DNA from: Siphonodentalium dalli | Lineage: Eukaryota; Mollusca; Scaphopoda; Gadilida; Siphonodentaliidae | Length of the DNA stretch: 64,000 nt | Assembly (NCBI GenBank): GCA_032622095.1 | Contig: CP136065.1 | Coordinates: 206,068,151-206,132,150, forward strand | Direction: 5' to 3' | In this document: positions 47,909-59,634 of the stretch, piece by piece | Layout: every line of letters starts with the position of its first letter | How positions within the stretch are numbered: position 1 is the stretch's first letter | Position numbers and translations under genes: made by a program | Notes under the pieces: model-generated | Told to the model about the DNA's origin: nothing | The model's input: only the letters and a program-made list of their open reading frames with translations | Databases searched by the model: none

Positions 47909-48618
47909 ATTGGCTGCGGACACACGTACCACAGTAGCGATGGCATTGTAGGTGTGACAATTTATTATGGTGCAGTTTGGTGACAATTGGTCGTCATATT
48001 TCTGTGCCATAGCTTGCCATGTTGCGCGCTGAATTTCCGCACAATGAGTCGACTCGACCAATTAACCCATTGCGTTTCACCATGCAAGGTTGATCTCTAC
48101 TCATTACGTTTTGCTACATTGTATTCTCTACGATATATATAATTGCACGATCGATCGTCCATAATTGTGTTTGACCATGACAATCCCTCATTCACTCACA
48201 TAAAATGCATGCAGTACGTTTTGTTGATATGATCTCAAGTCATGTTTATCCACTTATATTAATTTCATGCGTATTAAGAGAGTTCCCCAACTGCGATTTT
48301 TATTTTGAGACGTTTAGTTCTCCGCATAATTCCGCTAATAGTATCATGTGGGCCAATGAAGCTATATCGGAACTGTTGGAGGAAATGCAGCTGCGAGAAA
48401 GTATCTGGAATAAACAAAGCGAACTATACAAGGACCAAAAACAAGAAAAAATGCTTATTACAACGAACTTTGGACGACGCATTGTGCGAATATGCAGCGG
48501 GCGACATCGCTAGCTATGGCATATTAATTATGACAACCAATTGTCACCAAACTCCACCATATATAATTGTCACACCTACTATGCCATCGCTACTGTGATA
48601 CGTGTGTCCGCAGCCATT
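47909..48618 (+). mobile_element. PIF/Harbinger-like non-autonomous element
   Basis: The element spans 47912-48615 (704 bp). Inverted ends of about 87 bp, starting GGCTGCGGACACACGTA, have only a handful of mismatches. A 3-bp duplication, ATT, flanks it (47909-47911, 48616-48618). The site is proven by the uninterrupted family B copy at 20231-20575. A 3-bp duplication, GGC-type ends and an internal MADF/Myb-like remnant together suggest PIF/Harbinger. Confidence 0.8.
48345..48513 (+). pseudogene. MADF/Myb-SANT-like domain remnant inside the Harbinger-like element
   Basis: The frame reads WANEAISELLEEMQLRESIW then NKQSELYKDQKQEKML, a good fit to the first two helices of MADF/Myb-like DNA-binding domains (W..AI..LLE....LW......Y.....). 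The third helix region degrades after about residue 40, and the neighbouring frame is also open, which suggests a frameshift. PIF/Harbinger transposons encode such a Myb-like protein beside the transposase. The transposase itself is missing, so this is an internally deleted copy. Confidence 0.55.
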
Positions 48619-48694
48619 ATGTACCTATTTCACATTTGATGTCGATTATTTGCGCGAGGATATGTTGAGCTAACGTGTGCGTTCAGCCGCCAAA

Positions 48695-49080
48695 TTAAAA
48701 GGACATGGCTCATTCGAGCTTCCACATTTTGTTTACGTAATTTGGCAGGAGGTATAAGATAGGTTGACAAATACACGAAATATTGATATACCGGCTTCAT
48801 ATGCTCGGAAAAAAATACATGGTCACAGCCATGATTCCAGCTGTTTTCGATTTTTTTTTGCACAGAAATGAAAAACACTCTTTATTTCTACTATATCAGA
48901 CTAACAAGGAACGCTCTTTTCTGTTCCATGCATTGCACATGACCTGTCAATTTCTGGGACATATACTGACCGTATAGAAAGGTAGTTCAAGTGTGTATCG
49001 ACATATTTCAATATCTGGAACATTTAAAAAGCGAATATTACTAGGTATAATTTTGAGCGCACACCGCCATGTGGCTTTAA
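48695..49080 (+). mobile_element. Family D MITE
   Basis: TTAA at 48695-48698 and 49077-49080; ends GGACATGGCTCATTCGA and ACACCGCCATGTGGCT. Confidence 0.78.
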
Positions 49081-49836
49081 ATTGTGTTAGATAATATTTA
49101 TCATGTTCTCGCGGACGATGATTTATCTCTACGCTGGAATGATAGATCTGAACATGTTCTACTCGAGCAAAATCAGAACAAATTGTAACGTCCGCCGGGA
49201 AGCTACAAGTAAATTTATGGGAGATGCCGTTAATTCGACGTGTCACGATATCGTAATTACTCTCTATCACCTCGGGAATGAAGTTAGTTAATAGTCAGCA
49301 CGACCTCCGTTATTTATTCCGAGAATCACGACGATGTATTCAGTATGCTAGCCCACAGAAAGAAGTGTTTTATGGTTTCGTGATATTGATTTTCGGGACC
49401 GCCTTTCTCAGTTTTACAACCTTGATTAGCATTTTCTCTCCCTATTTCATGTCGAACTGGCAACTTTAAATGAATTAGGACTCACATTAAGACGACTCTT
49501 TACAAGAGCTACATCTACCAGGGAGAGGTCGTATTGGAACATTGAACTGAATAACTCCTGTGAAGGGACACATAATCGATTTTGAAGGCTCGCCGTAATG
49601 TCTATGCATTTATAAGATGACGGATTGGGTTCGTGAAGGGCATCGCATGTGCTTTGTTGTCATGTTGCACCAAATATATTCTAACTGCCCTTCTCCGACT
49701 CGTGAGTAAACCAATATACACATATTATAATAATGGCTTAATGCTTTCGTTATTGGTTTCGATTTTTCGTCATAATAGGCACGAAACGGTAAAGGACTGT
49801 CTGTTCGGGCACCGAACCAAAACTACTTTACGCGAC
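49081..49836. other. Unannotated sequence
   Basis: No gene or shared repeat recognised. Confidence 0.4.
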
Positions 49837-50628
49837 TTAAAGACATATTATGGATTTGTTCGGGTGCATGAAACTGATAAGTTAGTAGTCAGGCACTATG
49901 TCAACTGGGGGAATGTAGCATTCTAATAGCGTCGCCGAAAATTCTACGTACCACTCCATAGTACTGGCCCCACCATAGACCCCCGTAGGATTTTCATGTG
50001 GAGAACTGACTATATGTGCACTTGAATCAGTAGGTTATATGCTTTCAAACAAAATTGGGTAGACATCACACAAAGTTGCTCGGTTGCCATGGCAACGGCT
50101 TAAATAAACATGCCAAATGTTGGGGTTTCAACAACTGGAATGCTTAATTTAACCATTTTGGATTCATTAAAACTGCCTGCACATATCTATGTTTGCTATA
50201 TAACTTGTCGGGAAATGCCAGACACACGTTGACTGGCCATATATATCTCCGTTGTCATGGTAACGATCGGATACCATGGCAACCGAGCAACTTTGTGTGA
50301 TGTCTACCCAATTTTTTTTTGAAAGCATATAACCTACTGATTTAAGTGCATATATAGTCAGTTCTCCACATGAAAATCCTACGGGTGTCTATGGTGGGGC
50401 CAGTATTACCATAGAAAACATCGTCTCAACTACGCTCAATTGTAAATATTTACATCTCGATTCGGGACGCAACAATCGGCAATAAACTAACGCAAATTAT
50501 TTCCATCAAGAGTCATTACTGTTAATTAATATATAAGAATGACAGTGTGTGTTGTAAATTTGGATTAATATTCGTAAAAATAACTACTTTGTGCAAGATT
50601 ATTCTCTATTTGATCACCCAACCATTTA
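49837..50628 (+). mobile_element. Family C MITE split by another MITE, right end decayed
   Basis: Begins TTAAAGACATATTATGG, as the copy at 13925, and continues to TCTATTTGATCACCC. The far TTAA end is lost. Interrupted at 49962-50408. Confidence 0.8.
49962..50408. mobile_element. MITE with about 150-bp inverted arms nested in family C
   Basis: Ends TACTGGCCCCACCATAGAC.. and its inverse. The long arms include AAAATTGGGTAGACATCACACAAAGTTGCTCGG. Comparison with uninterrupted family C (CCACTCCATAGAAAACATCG) shows CCATAG on both sides (49956-49961, 50409-50414), with three extra bases TTA on the right. The duplication could thus be CCATAG or TA, and the superfamily is left open. Confidence 0.8.
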
Positions 50629-52962
50629 TCTTCGTGCTCCATGGTGATATGCCAGTCGTCTGAATTTCAAATCGGACGATAAACAACGCTTCAGCCGCAC
50701 GTATCTAAACGAAAACGTCGACGAAACGAGCCTTAGTAATTGAATACATGTAGAAAGTTATAGATGTTGGTTGGCAATCCATGCCATGTCGACATCGATT
50801 TTTCATTAATAGGACCATAGAGACTACGGAGTGTGCCAAAATGGACAAATCTGATTGATATGGTCGGCTTGTTTGCAGTTCATGAAAATTATCGCCGGGA
50901 GACAATTCAGATTATGTATGAGAATTCCATCAGGGGAAGTAACTTATCGCCAGCGGCACAGATTGATGCGAACGTAACCAACATCACGCCCGTACGCGTG
51001 GCTGGTCCAAACCGCTGACCATATATAGCCCAACTTATGACCGATTAGACTGGGTCAAGAAGAGACTGGGAACAACTTCTTCTGATTCTATCGGCCGAGT
51101 GCCCTGACGATCGTCATGACCCATTCCTGGTCGCAATTATGAGTTGCGTGCTATTCAAAGAACTCTTGTATATACCCTCCTATTCCTCAAGTTTCCCCAG
51201 TGGACAAGCATCTATGGATTAATGTCACGGTAGATCTTGATTAGAGTGACTCGACTCTGATTTGTTTTTCATTTATGGGCCATCTTGTTTCTGCCGAACT
51301 GTTCTGAAGTGATCTACGGCATTTTGCATGTAAATGCCGGACATTTTGCATGTAAATGCTGGACTGAGCTTCGTTGTCGATGTCAAAAGTAGTTAATACA
51401 TGCATGTTATTGTCTTGAACTACAGTACCAAACGACGAATTTATTGGACAACTACGTGATGCAAAGACTACTAGTTTATCGGTTGACTAGGCCAAGAAGA
51501 AATTGTGGACAACTACTATCTTATTATTATCGGGACATTCCCATTATTCTATTCACTGTTATGATTTGAAAACCTTCGAAACAACTCCTGTACCCACATG
51601 ACTACCACAATCTTATTAACATCCACACGGGTTCTTTTAGTAAAGTGTGACCTTTACCAGCTTAAAATGTTATCCCTTTCGGCGAAGCTTTCTATTCCTA
51701 CCGCAAGTATTTTTCCAATTAAAATTGCGGAATAGAAATCTCTCAAGTTGGTCTCCTCGGAGAAGCGGCGACCCATTAAGCTAGCTCGCTGCCTCCCTGG
51801 CGGCGGATTATCCGGTTTTCGGAGTTTAATGATGTTTTAAGTCTCCGTTGTCTTGTTATCGACGTCATAGCGGCGTGGTGAAACTGGCTTCTCAGCTCGT
51901 CTGATCACGCCCTGGGGTATTCTAACTTAATTCTCATATAAAATCAATATCGGATTCGTGAGAAAATACCAGTCTAACTCTAAAGAAAAGCATGAAACAT
52001 GGAATTCCATCACTGAGAAATGATGCTCACCAAACAGGGGTGTTTCAAACATGTGTGATTATGGTATCAGTTTCGGGTACTGAAAAGTATCAGTAACCAG
52101 GTTGTATGATCTACACAACCAATATTTTCGCCGTATTATATGTATATGTTTTGTATTTTAATCCTCACTCTCTGGTCTGGTATCTCTGTATGGAACAAAA
52201 CGTGTTATCCAGGAATGAAATATGGACTCGTTGTTCACATTACTGTGCCGTATATGAATATACAAATTTGTGTCTTACGTTTTTGATCGAGTCGGGGCTA
52301 CCTGTCCTCAGTGATTTTATTCGTCTGTTACAATGTTTTAGCTAATATACATGTAAGTTATTTTTCAGATAGGTTGTGTTTTATTCACGTTACTGTTTAT
52401 GTACATATTCATTATTTTACATGTCAGTTAAGAGCTTAATGCTCATGTTTGTAATTTAAAATGCCTGACTTTATAAATAAAGCATTTGAACGTTTGAACT
52501 TGAACAGTATCCATCACTGAATTTAATTGAGCTTGACATGTGCTGCTTTCTTCCTAAAAGAAAAAAAATAAATGTGATGTACAATTATGTTAACTTTATT
52601 GCAAACATTGTATTATTATAACGCCATGTACATGTAATGGTTGTCCATGTGGGACTTAATTTTAAGATCGCTTCTGTCTAGTCTTGTACCAAGAAGTCAC
52701 CCGTCTCGGTCAAGCAATCTACATGCGACTATATACAATTAATATTTCACCTCACCCAGAAATGGCTCCTTCTGGTTGGTCGAGAGCTGTGGCATGTATG
52801 GTGCAGTGTTGTGTTAATTTAGCATAATACTATACTTGTATAATATCGTGCTAAATTTAACACTATAACAAACTTGCACGTAAAAAGCAACGAAGAGAGG
52901 CAACAGTCTCGAGAAAATATATACAGAAATGTGTCCACCAATTACTAAGTCGTGTCCACATT
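50629..52962. other. Unannotated sequence
   Basis: 51650-51920 is GC-richer. A short direct repeat, CATTTTGCATGTAAATGC, lies at about 51320-51360. No gene recognised. Confidence 0.4.
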
Positions 52963-53348
52963 AGAGACCTTTCGCAAAATCACGAATACGATTACGGATA
53001 TCCTGCCAATATACGACCAAAATGCGATCTTTATGCATGGGGATCTTTTGTGAGACGAAATATACCCAACTCAGTTTAATTATGTGCAGATTTGTCAAGA
53101 ATATGCCATCGGTCATGCTTGGGGACGCTCTAACATTATCCGTGTGGTGTATTACACGCGGATAAGAACATGGGATCTGAAAGAGAGACACATTACTTTT
53201 TTCCATCAAATATATGTGTAACTGAATATAGTGAGGCATATACCGCCTCACCAATTAACCATCGTAAGTAAATTCTGGTGCTGTCCACCTTACTGCAGGA
53301 CAATATATCCTATCCGTAATCGTATTCGTGATTTTGCGAAAGGTCTCT
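52963..53348. mobile_element. MITE with perfect 38-bp inverted ends
   Basis: Ends AGAGACCTTTCGCAAAATCA..GATTACGGATA (52963-53000) and its exact inverse (53311-53348). The target duplication is unclear, and there is no coding capacity. It lies about 560 bp upstream of the receptor exon. Confidence 0.85.
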
Positions 53349-53712
53349 GTTAAAACATTACTGAGAAAAATTCACAGGAGCGACGTCAACTTGCAAAATT
53401 GTAACATTCGGTTGAATTAACATTAATGTGCAGTTTGGGTTTTCGTGCATTCAAAATAAAACCTAAATACTGCGCGTTTCGGTTTATTTAACTAGTTTTC
53501 AACAAATTCATAGAACGATTTTATGGTTCTATTAAACTGTTTATCGGTAAATGAGTAGTCCTATTTGTTCTCAGTATAACGAGTTGCAAGTACTTGATTT
53601 CTATTAACGTCTTATGAAGGGAATTTGAACAGTTGATCACTAACTGTTGTTGTTGGTATGATGCGGTTATGTAGTTCGAATGCTACAAGTTCGAATTTTT
53701 CGGTGAAATATA

Positions 53713-53853
53713 ATAAATAGAGCATGTCTTGTCGTTGACTATGCGGATATAGTGCCCAGTGGGGTATAGTTCACTCCACTTCTCATCGTGAACTTTGCCC
53801 ACCCAACTGGGCACAATACGCACATAGTCAACTCCAATCCATGCTCTATTTAC
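53713..53853. mobile_element. Small foldback MITE just upstream of the receptor exon
   Basis: Arms AATAGAGCATG..GACTATGCG..ATAGTGCCCAGT and the inverse ACTGGGCACAATACGCACATAGTC..CATGCTCTATT surround a loop of about 40 bp. The element ends only about 52 bp before the acceptor-linked exon start at 53906, so it is close to the branch-point region. Confidence 0.8.
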
Positions 53854-53905
53854 CATGATGATTACTTTTTTATCAATTGTATGTCATAACTCCTTATCAT
53901 TGCAG

Positions 53906-54003
53906 GCTCCAGTTGACATTTGCCTGGCGACACAAGGAGGTCACACGAACCCTAAACAGCATGCTGGATGGTTACGATCGAACGATACGACCCGGTTATG
54001 GGG
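53906..54003 (+). CDS. Cys-loop ligand-gated chloride channel (GABA-A/glycine receptor-like), N-terminal exon
   Basis: A 98-bp exon between a good acceptor (CCTTATCATTGCAG, 53892-53905) and donor GTATGT (54004). It encodes 32 complete codons ending TLNSMLDGYDRTIRPGYG, plus a split Gly. The LLDGYDxxxRPxxGG stretch is the hallmark of the first part of the extracellular ligand-binding domain of GABA-A and glycine receptor subunits. In such subunits the domain goes on to the Cys-loop and four membrane helices; none of these is in the window, so further exons must lie to the right. Upstream residues LQLTFA are hydrophobic and fit the end of a signal peptide. The protein would be a subunit of a pentameric anion channel in the plasma membrane of neurons or muscle. 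Subtype (GABA, glycine or glutamate-gated) cannot be decided from this exon. Confidence 0.75.
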
Positions 54004-54163
54004 GTATGTATGGTCAACCGTGTACCAGGGCTCGTATTCACCAACTACGTTTATTGTATAAACCGGGTAGTTTATTTCATAGCGGTTGAACGCACAAGTT
54101 ATCTTCGATAGCGTTTACTACAGACAATGTCGCTGATATGATTCATCCAATCTATCTATCCAA

Positions 54164-54417
54164 TTAACCATTTGAGTGCCAGGTCGATTTTTGTATCAAC
54201 CCATATACCCTGTGCCAATGCATTCTCTTATATATGCGAGTCGACCATAGGTCGCCTCGCATATATAAGAGAATGCATTGGCCTAACAATTTGTTTTGTT
54301 TTTTGTTTTTTGTTTACAATTTTTTACAATTTTAATAATTTATTCTTATATTCTTTAACAGACTTATTTTGTAGGTTTAGGGCCGATGAGATCGGCCCCT
54401 GGCACTCAAAGGGTTAA
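54164..54417 (-). mobile_element. F2 piggyBac-like MITE, copy 2 (short, reverse)
   Basis: TTAA at 54164-54167 and 54414-54417; ends CCATTTGAGTGCCAGG and CCTGGCACTCAAAGGG. One intact P palindrome at 54214-54282. About 190 bp shorter than the other two F2 copies; the TTTTTATTTTTTTGGGTTGAATT segment is missing. Confidence 0.9.
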
Positions 54418-54889
54418 ATGTATTTATCACCGCAAATAAGGGTGGATGCTCGGGCTGAATCTTTCTGCGGGATGAGACCTGAACATATAATTGGGTTGGT
54501 ATGTACTTTCCGTCTCTTTATTCAAGAATGTGGTCGTTAGTAAACAAAAACAAAATTAAATAAAAAATAATTGAAATGAACTAAGCCTATGTATACTGCT
54601 ATATTTGCAGGCGATCAACGACAATGGCCAATCTATAACCGCCGTCAAATCGCCTTCATTGGATAATCCAATACAACGGCGAAGTCTATCCGACCGACGA
54701 CCACAGATAGATTCGCACTGAGCCTCTCTCGATACACACTATCTGGACTATCTATAAACCTATCTATAATATATTTCTAAGGTTGGCCATTAACAAATAT
54801 TGTGTCTGAATTGTCAGTGTGGTATGGCAAATGAATAAAACATAATACGCCTACTACTCGTGGTTTCATTTCTGTATTTGATTTACCAT
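54418..54889. other. Unannotated sequence
   Basis: 54600-54730 is GC-richer, with CAATACAACGGCGAAGTCTATCC. No exon of the receptor is recognised. Confidence 0.4.
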
Positions 54890-55289
54890 TTAACCCTTTA
54901 CCCAACAAACCGGCCAAAACCGGCCAAATAAAGCTTCAACAGCCTAAAATATCTTCGGTCTGTCTCAATAGAACCATACAAATATGGATATCATTGGAAC
55001 CGGCTCATTGACCACATTGTGATAGTTACAGTTATGCCCTGTACCAATGCATTCTCTTATATATGCGAGTCGACCATAGGTCGCCTCGCATATATAAGAG
55101 AATGCATTGGCCTAAAAAAAATCTTTTTTTAATACTTTTTACCATTTTTTCTTACATTCTTTAACAATTTTATAATTTTTAATGTGTTAAGCCAATGCAT
55201 TCTCTTATATATGCGAGGCGACCTATGGTCGACTCGCATATATAAGAGAATGCATTGGCACAGGGCCGTTCTGTTGGGTAAAGGGTTAA
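54890..55289 (+). mobile_element. F1 piggyBac-like MITE, copy 2
   Basis: TTAA ends (54890-54893, 55286-55289), same structure as 42261-42659 with two oppositely oriented P palindromes (55043-55111, 55191-55259). Nearly identical to copies 1 and 3. Confidence 0.92.
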
Positions 55290-56360
55290 ACTATCGTTCG
55301 GTCCCGCTGGAATGATGTTGGCTTCCGAATATTCGAATATTACTCAGAACATTCGAATATTCGACATACAAATATTGCTTTGGCTTTCGGTCGTAATTGT
55401 ACCTCGGGTTCTGTCTCATGCATGTCATGTATACGACCATGCGTATTTACTTTCATCGCCTTGGCCATGGCTGTGGTTAGTATGAGGCAGTTTCGCCCAA
55501 ACATAAAAGTCATTTTCAAACAGCGACAGGATAATAATATCGTTTGTGGTTATCTGTGGGAGCTCAATTGGTCAGTATAACTGTCTTCTGTAATTCGGTA
55601 TCTATGTCGCATTCCAGCCAATGCCGATAACATGTCGTCGAATGTGTAGAGTGTATGATGTAAATTAGATAAGATTGAAACTTAAACAAAATCCTGGTAT
55701 TACCTGTTGTTTCACATTGGCATTGATGTTGCATATCGGTCGGTGGGATATACGGTCATATAGATTTTCTTATAATTGCATATGAATGAAAATATGGCTT
55801 CGGGTCATACAAATAGGACATTTGGGGTCATATTACTCTCGACAAACATGGTCTGATTGTCAACTCAAAATACATTTACTTGTGTTGTGTAACAGCTTAT
55901 AGCAAATTCTTATGGTGCATTTATGGACTTATTTCGTAAAACTCCGGTATGTACTGCACGTTTTCGTACGTTTTCATTGTCCCAAACAATCGAATAGTAT
56001 ACGAATATTCGCTGGTTGAGCTAGTCGAATATTCGATTGTCAAACTCTTAACTCTAAAATTTAATTTAAAACAAAACTATTTATCATTTTGTTTTTCGAC
56101 ATTGTAAATCAGTATATATTTTGGCACAATACATTAGTCACATTGTCATCGAAACTTCGAACTGAATATGAAGTAGAACATTATGTTGCATTATGAATAT
56201 CCTGTCCTCTATATTGAAGCATACAATACTGTATCCGCATTATGAATTATATCTCTCCCTCTCTCGCTTTCTCTTCAGACGACCGGGGATATCAACTGGT
56301 GAATACATAGAATCGGTTTTGGTTTCCTGTAACGATTTACACGGATACTTTATACAATTA
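55290..56360. other. Unannotated; repeated ATTCGAATATTCG motifs
   Basis: Clusters of the palindrome CGAATATTCG at 55326-55370 and around 56000-56035. No gene recognised. Confidence 0.4.
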
Positions 56361-56528
56361 TATAGAGAGTAATCAATTGGTTCCGAGAATTACGTTAAAT
56401 AATTCACGAGAGGCGAGAGACGTCGGTAAGAAACGAGTGCGCGTTAGCGCACGGGTTTCTTACCTAAACGTCTCTCACCTCGAGTGAATTATTTAACGCA
56501 ATTCTCGGAACTAATTGATTACTCTATT
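56361..56528. repeat. 168-bp foldback palindrome
   Basis: Arms of about 78 bp (AGAGTAATCAATTGGTTCCGAGAATTACGTTAAATAATTCAC..AGAGACGT..) pair around the perfect centre GTGCGCGTTAGCGCAC. Probably a foldback MITE; no clear target duplication. Confidence 0.85.
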
Positions 56529-57730
56529 TATTACACTTCTGCATCAATTTGGTTCGCCAAATATGATTAAAACACACAGAATTAATGGATGAAAGTACCG
56601 ATGTGGAGAAATATTAACAACCGACATTTTAGCCATGACCAGTAAGCGATGTAACGTCAATGACGTAACGAGAAATGATATAATTCACTAGTGACATTAC
56701 CATTTTTAATTAACGGCATTTTCAATGGAAATCGCGCATAGGAGTGTAATAAATACTAAATATCGTGAATATCATAATGTTCACCACGTCTCCATTAGCA
56801 TTCACACCAAGGAGTCCATGAGAAGCACTCAACCATCATGTATTCGATTCCATGTTCTGTGTGAAAGCTGCATCGGCATTGCGCCGACAGTCCATGTACT
56901 TCACGTCGCGGTTAAAACACTTATGGCTCTCTCAGTCTGTATGCCAATACTACTCGGCCAATGAAAACGCGTGCTCGAGACGAGTACCTTATGCCGAGTA
57001 GGGATTATTTACGGAGCACATCAATAATACAGTTGTAAATCGTCGGTCGTTCTTATATAATTGAGTTACTCGATGAATCACGAGTTAAGGCACAATTAAG
57101 TCGACCGAAATCACGAGTGCGAACTGCACATCCGCTATAGTTACGTCGAGTATCGAACATTACCGAGTGCATGCGAACTAAACTGCCACCTACCCTTATC
57201 GCCGCTCGTACCGAATTTAGACCGAAAACCATGAGTACCAAGAAAACCAATGTCAGAAATGGTAACGCGCTCAAGAAATATATTATATATATATACCCAT
57301 GATTGTAATTATAGAATATAAAATATATTGGTTTCGCGAATGACCAACTCAGAATTCCGTTAAAATAACAATAACAACCAGCACCTAATTAACGAACCGG
57401 CGGCCGACTCGGCCGTCTCCGACCACAACCCCCAGTGGGCTGCAGAACGAAAAATGTCAATAAAAGTTGAAATATAAGACTTACAAATTACCTTTTTCAT
57501 TTCTTTTATTTGTAATTGGCATAGCTTATCACAAACCAAAAATCAACATAATTGACATAATGTTAACGACAATAAACGAAATGAAATTCCCAACTACACC
57601 TTTTATCGGACTCGGTCTCCGGTTCGCAGTTCGACTTTTAATCCTCCGAAAACTCCAAGTTCCATAAATAAAACCCCATGCGCCCAGGCGAAACAAGAAT
57701 CTCTACATTAGTATACAATCGGCGCGCGTA
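56529..57730. other. Unannotated sequence
   Basis: No gene or repeat recognised. Short frames at 56725 and 57053-57274 (the latter minus) have no family features. Confidence 0.4.
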
Positions 57731-57945
57731 ATACACTCCACTCAGTGCGAACAAAAATTACACGGATAACCGGGAGTACAGAACTCCATCGAGTGCGAAC
57801 TAAAGTTACACCGATAACCGGAAGTACAGAACTCCAACTAGTGCGAACTAAAATTACATCGATAACCCGAAGTATAGAATACACCCAGTGTGAACTAAAC
57901 TGATAACCGAGATTACAGAACTCCACCGCGATGGACTAAACTTAC
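57731..57945 (+). repeat. Minisatellite, about 47 bp, about 4.5 copies
   Basis: Unit ACTCCA..AGTGCGAACTAAAATTACACCGATAACCGGAAGTACAGA, rather diverged. Confidence 0.85.
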
Positions 57946-58201
57946 TCAGATCAAAAGTGTAAAATTCATCATTTTCAGTTTGAAGTACGGTTTAAACCGT
58001 GTTTAAACCCACACCAATGGTCTAGTAAAACCCGAGTCTGTGTTGCAGTTTGTGATTAGTCGATGATCAGTTGAATGACAACTCTATACCTCAATTCAGT
58101 GAGGATATGAATTATTCAAAGTACTCAGGAGTTTGAAACTCCACCAATAGCCAACCAAACCTACGTGTAAACACAGATTAACAACGCCAGTATCGTAATC
58201 C

Positions 58202-59333
58202 ACCACGAGTCATCTAAACGTACAGGTAAACTGTTTAGTGGACCACACCACATAGAGTCACCTAAACTAACATATACACTGTTTAGTGGACCACACCACA
58301 TAGAGTCACCTAAACTAACATGTACACTGTTTAGTGGACCACACCACATAGAGTCACCTAAACTAACATGTACACTGTTTAGTGGACCACACCACATAGA
58401 GTCACTTAAACTAACATGTACACTGTTTAGTGTACCACACCACATAGAGTCATCTAAACTAACATGTACACTGTTTAGTGGACCACACCACATAGAGTCA
58501 CCTAAACTAACATGTACACTGTTTAGTGGACCACACCACATATAGTCACATAAACTAACTTGTACACTGTTTAGTGGACCGAACACCACATATAGTCACA
58601 TAAACTAACATGTACACTGTTTGGTGGACCGAACACCACATAGAGTCACCTAAACTAACATGTACACTGTTTAGTGGACCGAACACCACATAGAGTCACC
58701 TAAACTAACATGTACACTGTTTAGTGGACCGAACACCACATAGAGTCACCTAAACTAACATGTACACTGTTTGGTGGACCGAACACCACATAGAGTAACT
58801 TAAACTAACATGTACACTGTTTAGTGGACCGAACACCACATAGAGTCACCTAAACTAACATGTACACTGTTTAGTGGACCGAACACCACATAGTCACCTA
58901 AACTAACATGTACACTGTTTAGTGGACCGAACACCACATAGAGTCACCTAAACTAACATGTACACTGTTTAGTGGACCACACCACATAGAGTCACCTAAA
59001 CTAACATGTACACTGTTTAGTGGACCGAACACCACATATAGTCACATAAACTAACTTGTACACTGTTTAGTGGACCTAACACCACATATAGTCATCTAAA
59101 CTAACATGTACACTGTTTAGTGGACCGAACTCCACATAGAGTCACATAAACTAACATATACACTGTTTAACGGACCGAACTCCACATAGAGTCACCTAAA
59201 CTAACATGTACACTGTTTAGTGGTCCAAACACCACATAGAGTTACTTAAACTAACATGTACACTGTTTAACGGACCGAACTCCACCTAGAGTCAATTAAG
59301 CTAGCAAGCACACAGTTTACCGGACTGAACTCT
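58202..59333 (+). repeat. Minisatellite, 48-51 bp, about 23 copies
   Basis: Unit GGACCGAACACCACATAGAGTCACCTAAACTAACATGTACACTGTTTAGT. The first units lack GA (GGACCACACCACA). Both edges decay gradually. A 142-codon minus frame is purely a product of the repeat. Confidence 0.97.
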
Positions 59334-59433
59334 GGCCAGAGCTACATAAACTTCCACCGATTACAGGAAATATCGAAATCGAACGAAACAAGTTAAATCT
59401 TTACTCTGTACTCATTGGCGAGCTGTTCCACTA

Positions 59434-59472
59434 GGAACTGTTCAGATAATACGTTCATCAAATAGCCATAGG
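59434..59472. repeat. Half copy of the F3 palindrome
   Basis: GGAACTGTTCAGATAATACGTTCATCAAATAGCCATAGG resembles the inverse of the right arm of the palindrome at 60504-60574, including the centre. Confidence 0.55.
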
Positions 59473-59634
59473 CACTTTGCTTAACTTCTTATCATGGCAT
59501 TACCCACCAATGACTACTGAACTTACTATTTGTTCGTATGTCTGCTGTATGTTCATTTTTCCTGAACACTGTCGAAGTAAGTAACAGGCCACTCCAATGT
59601 GTTCTGTTATAGCGGAGTGGGAGGATCTATTTAG

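Larger units (their letters stand above)
47630..48665 (+). repeat. Family B dispersed repeat, split by an insertion
   Basis: Family B runs 47630-47911, is interrupted, and resumes at 48616 with ATTATGTACCTATTTCACATT. Confidence 0.8.

Noticed and set aside
58161-58589. 142-codon minus-strand frame repeating MWCGPLNSVHVSLGDS
   Set aside because: Direct product of the 48-51-bp tandem array; it stops where the repeat changes length.
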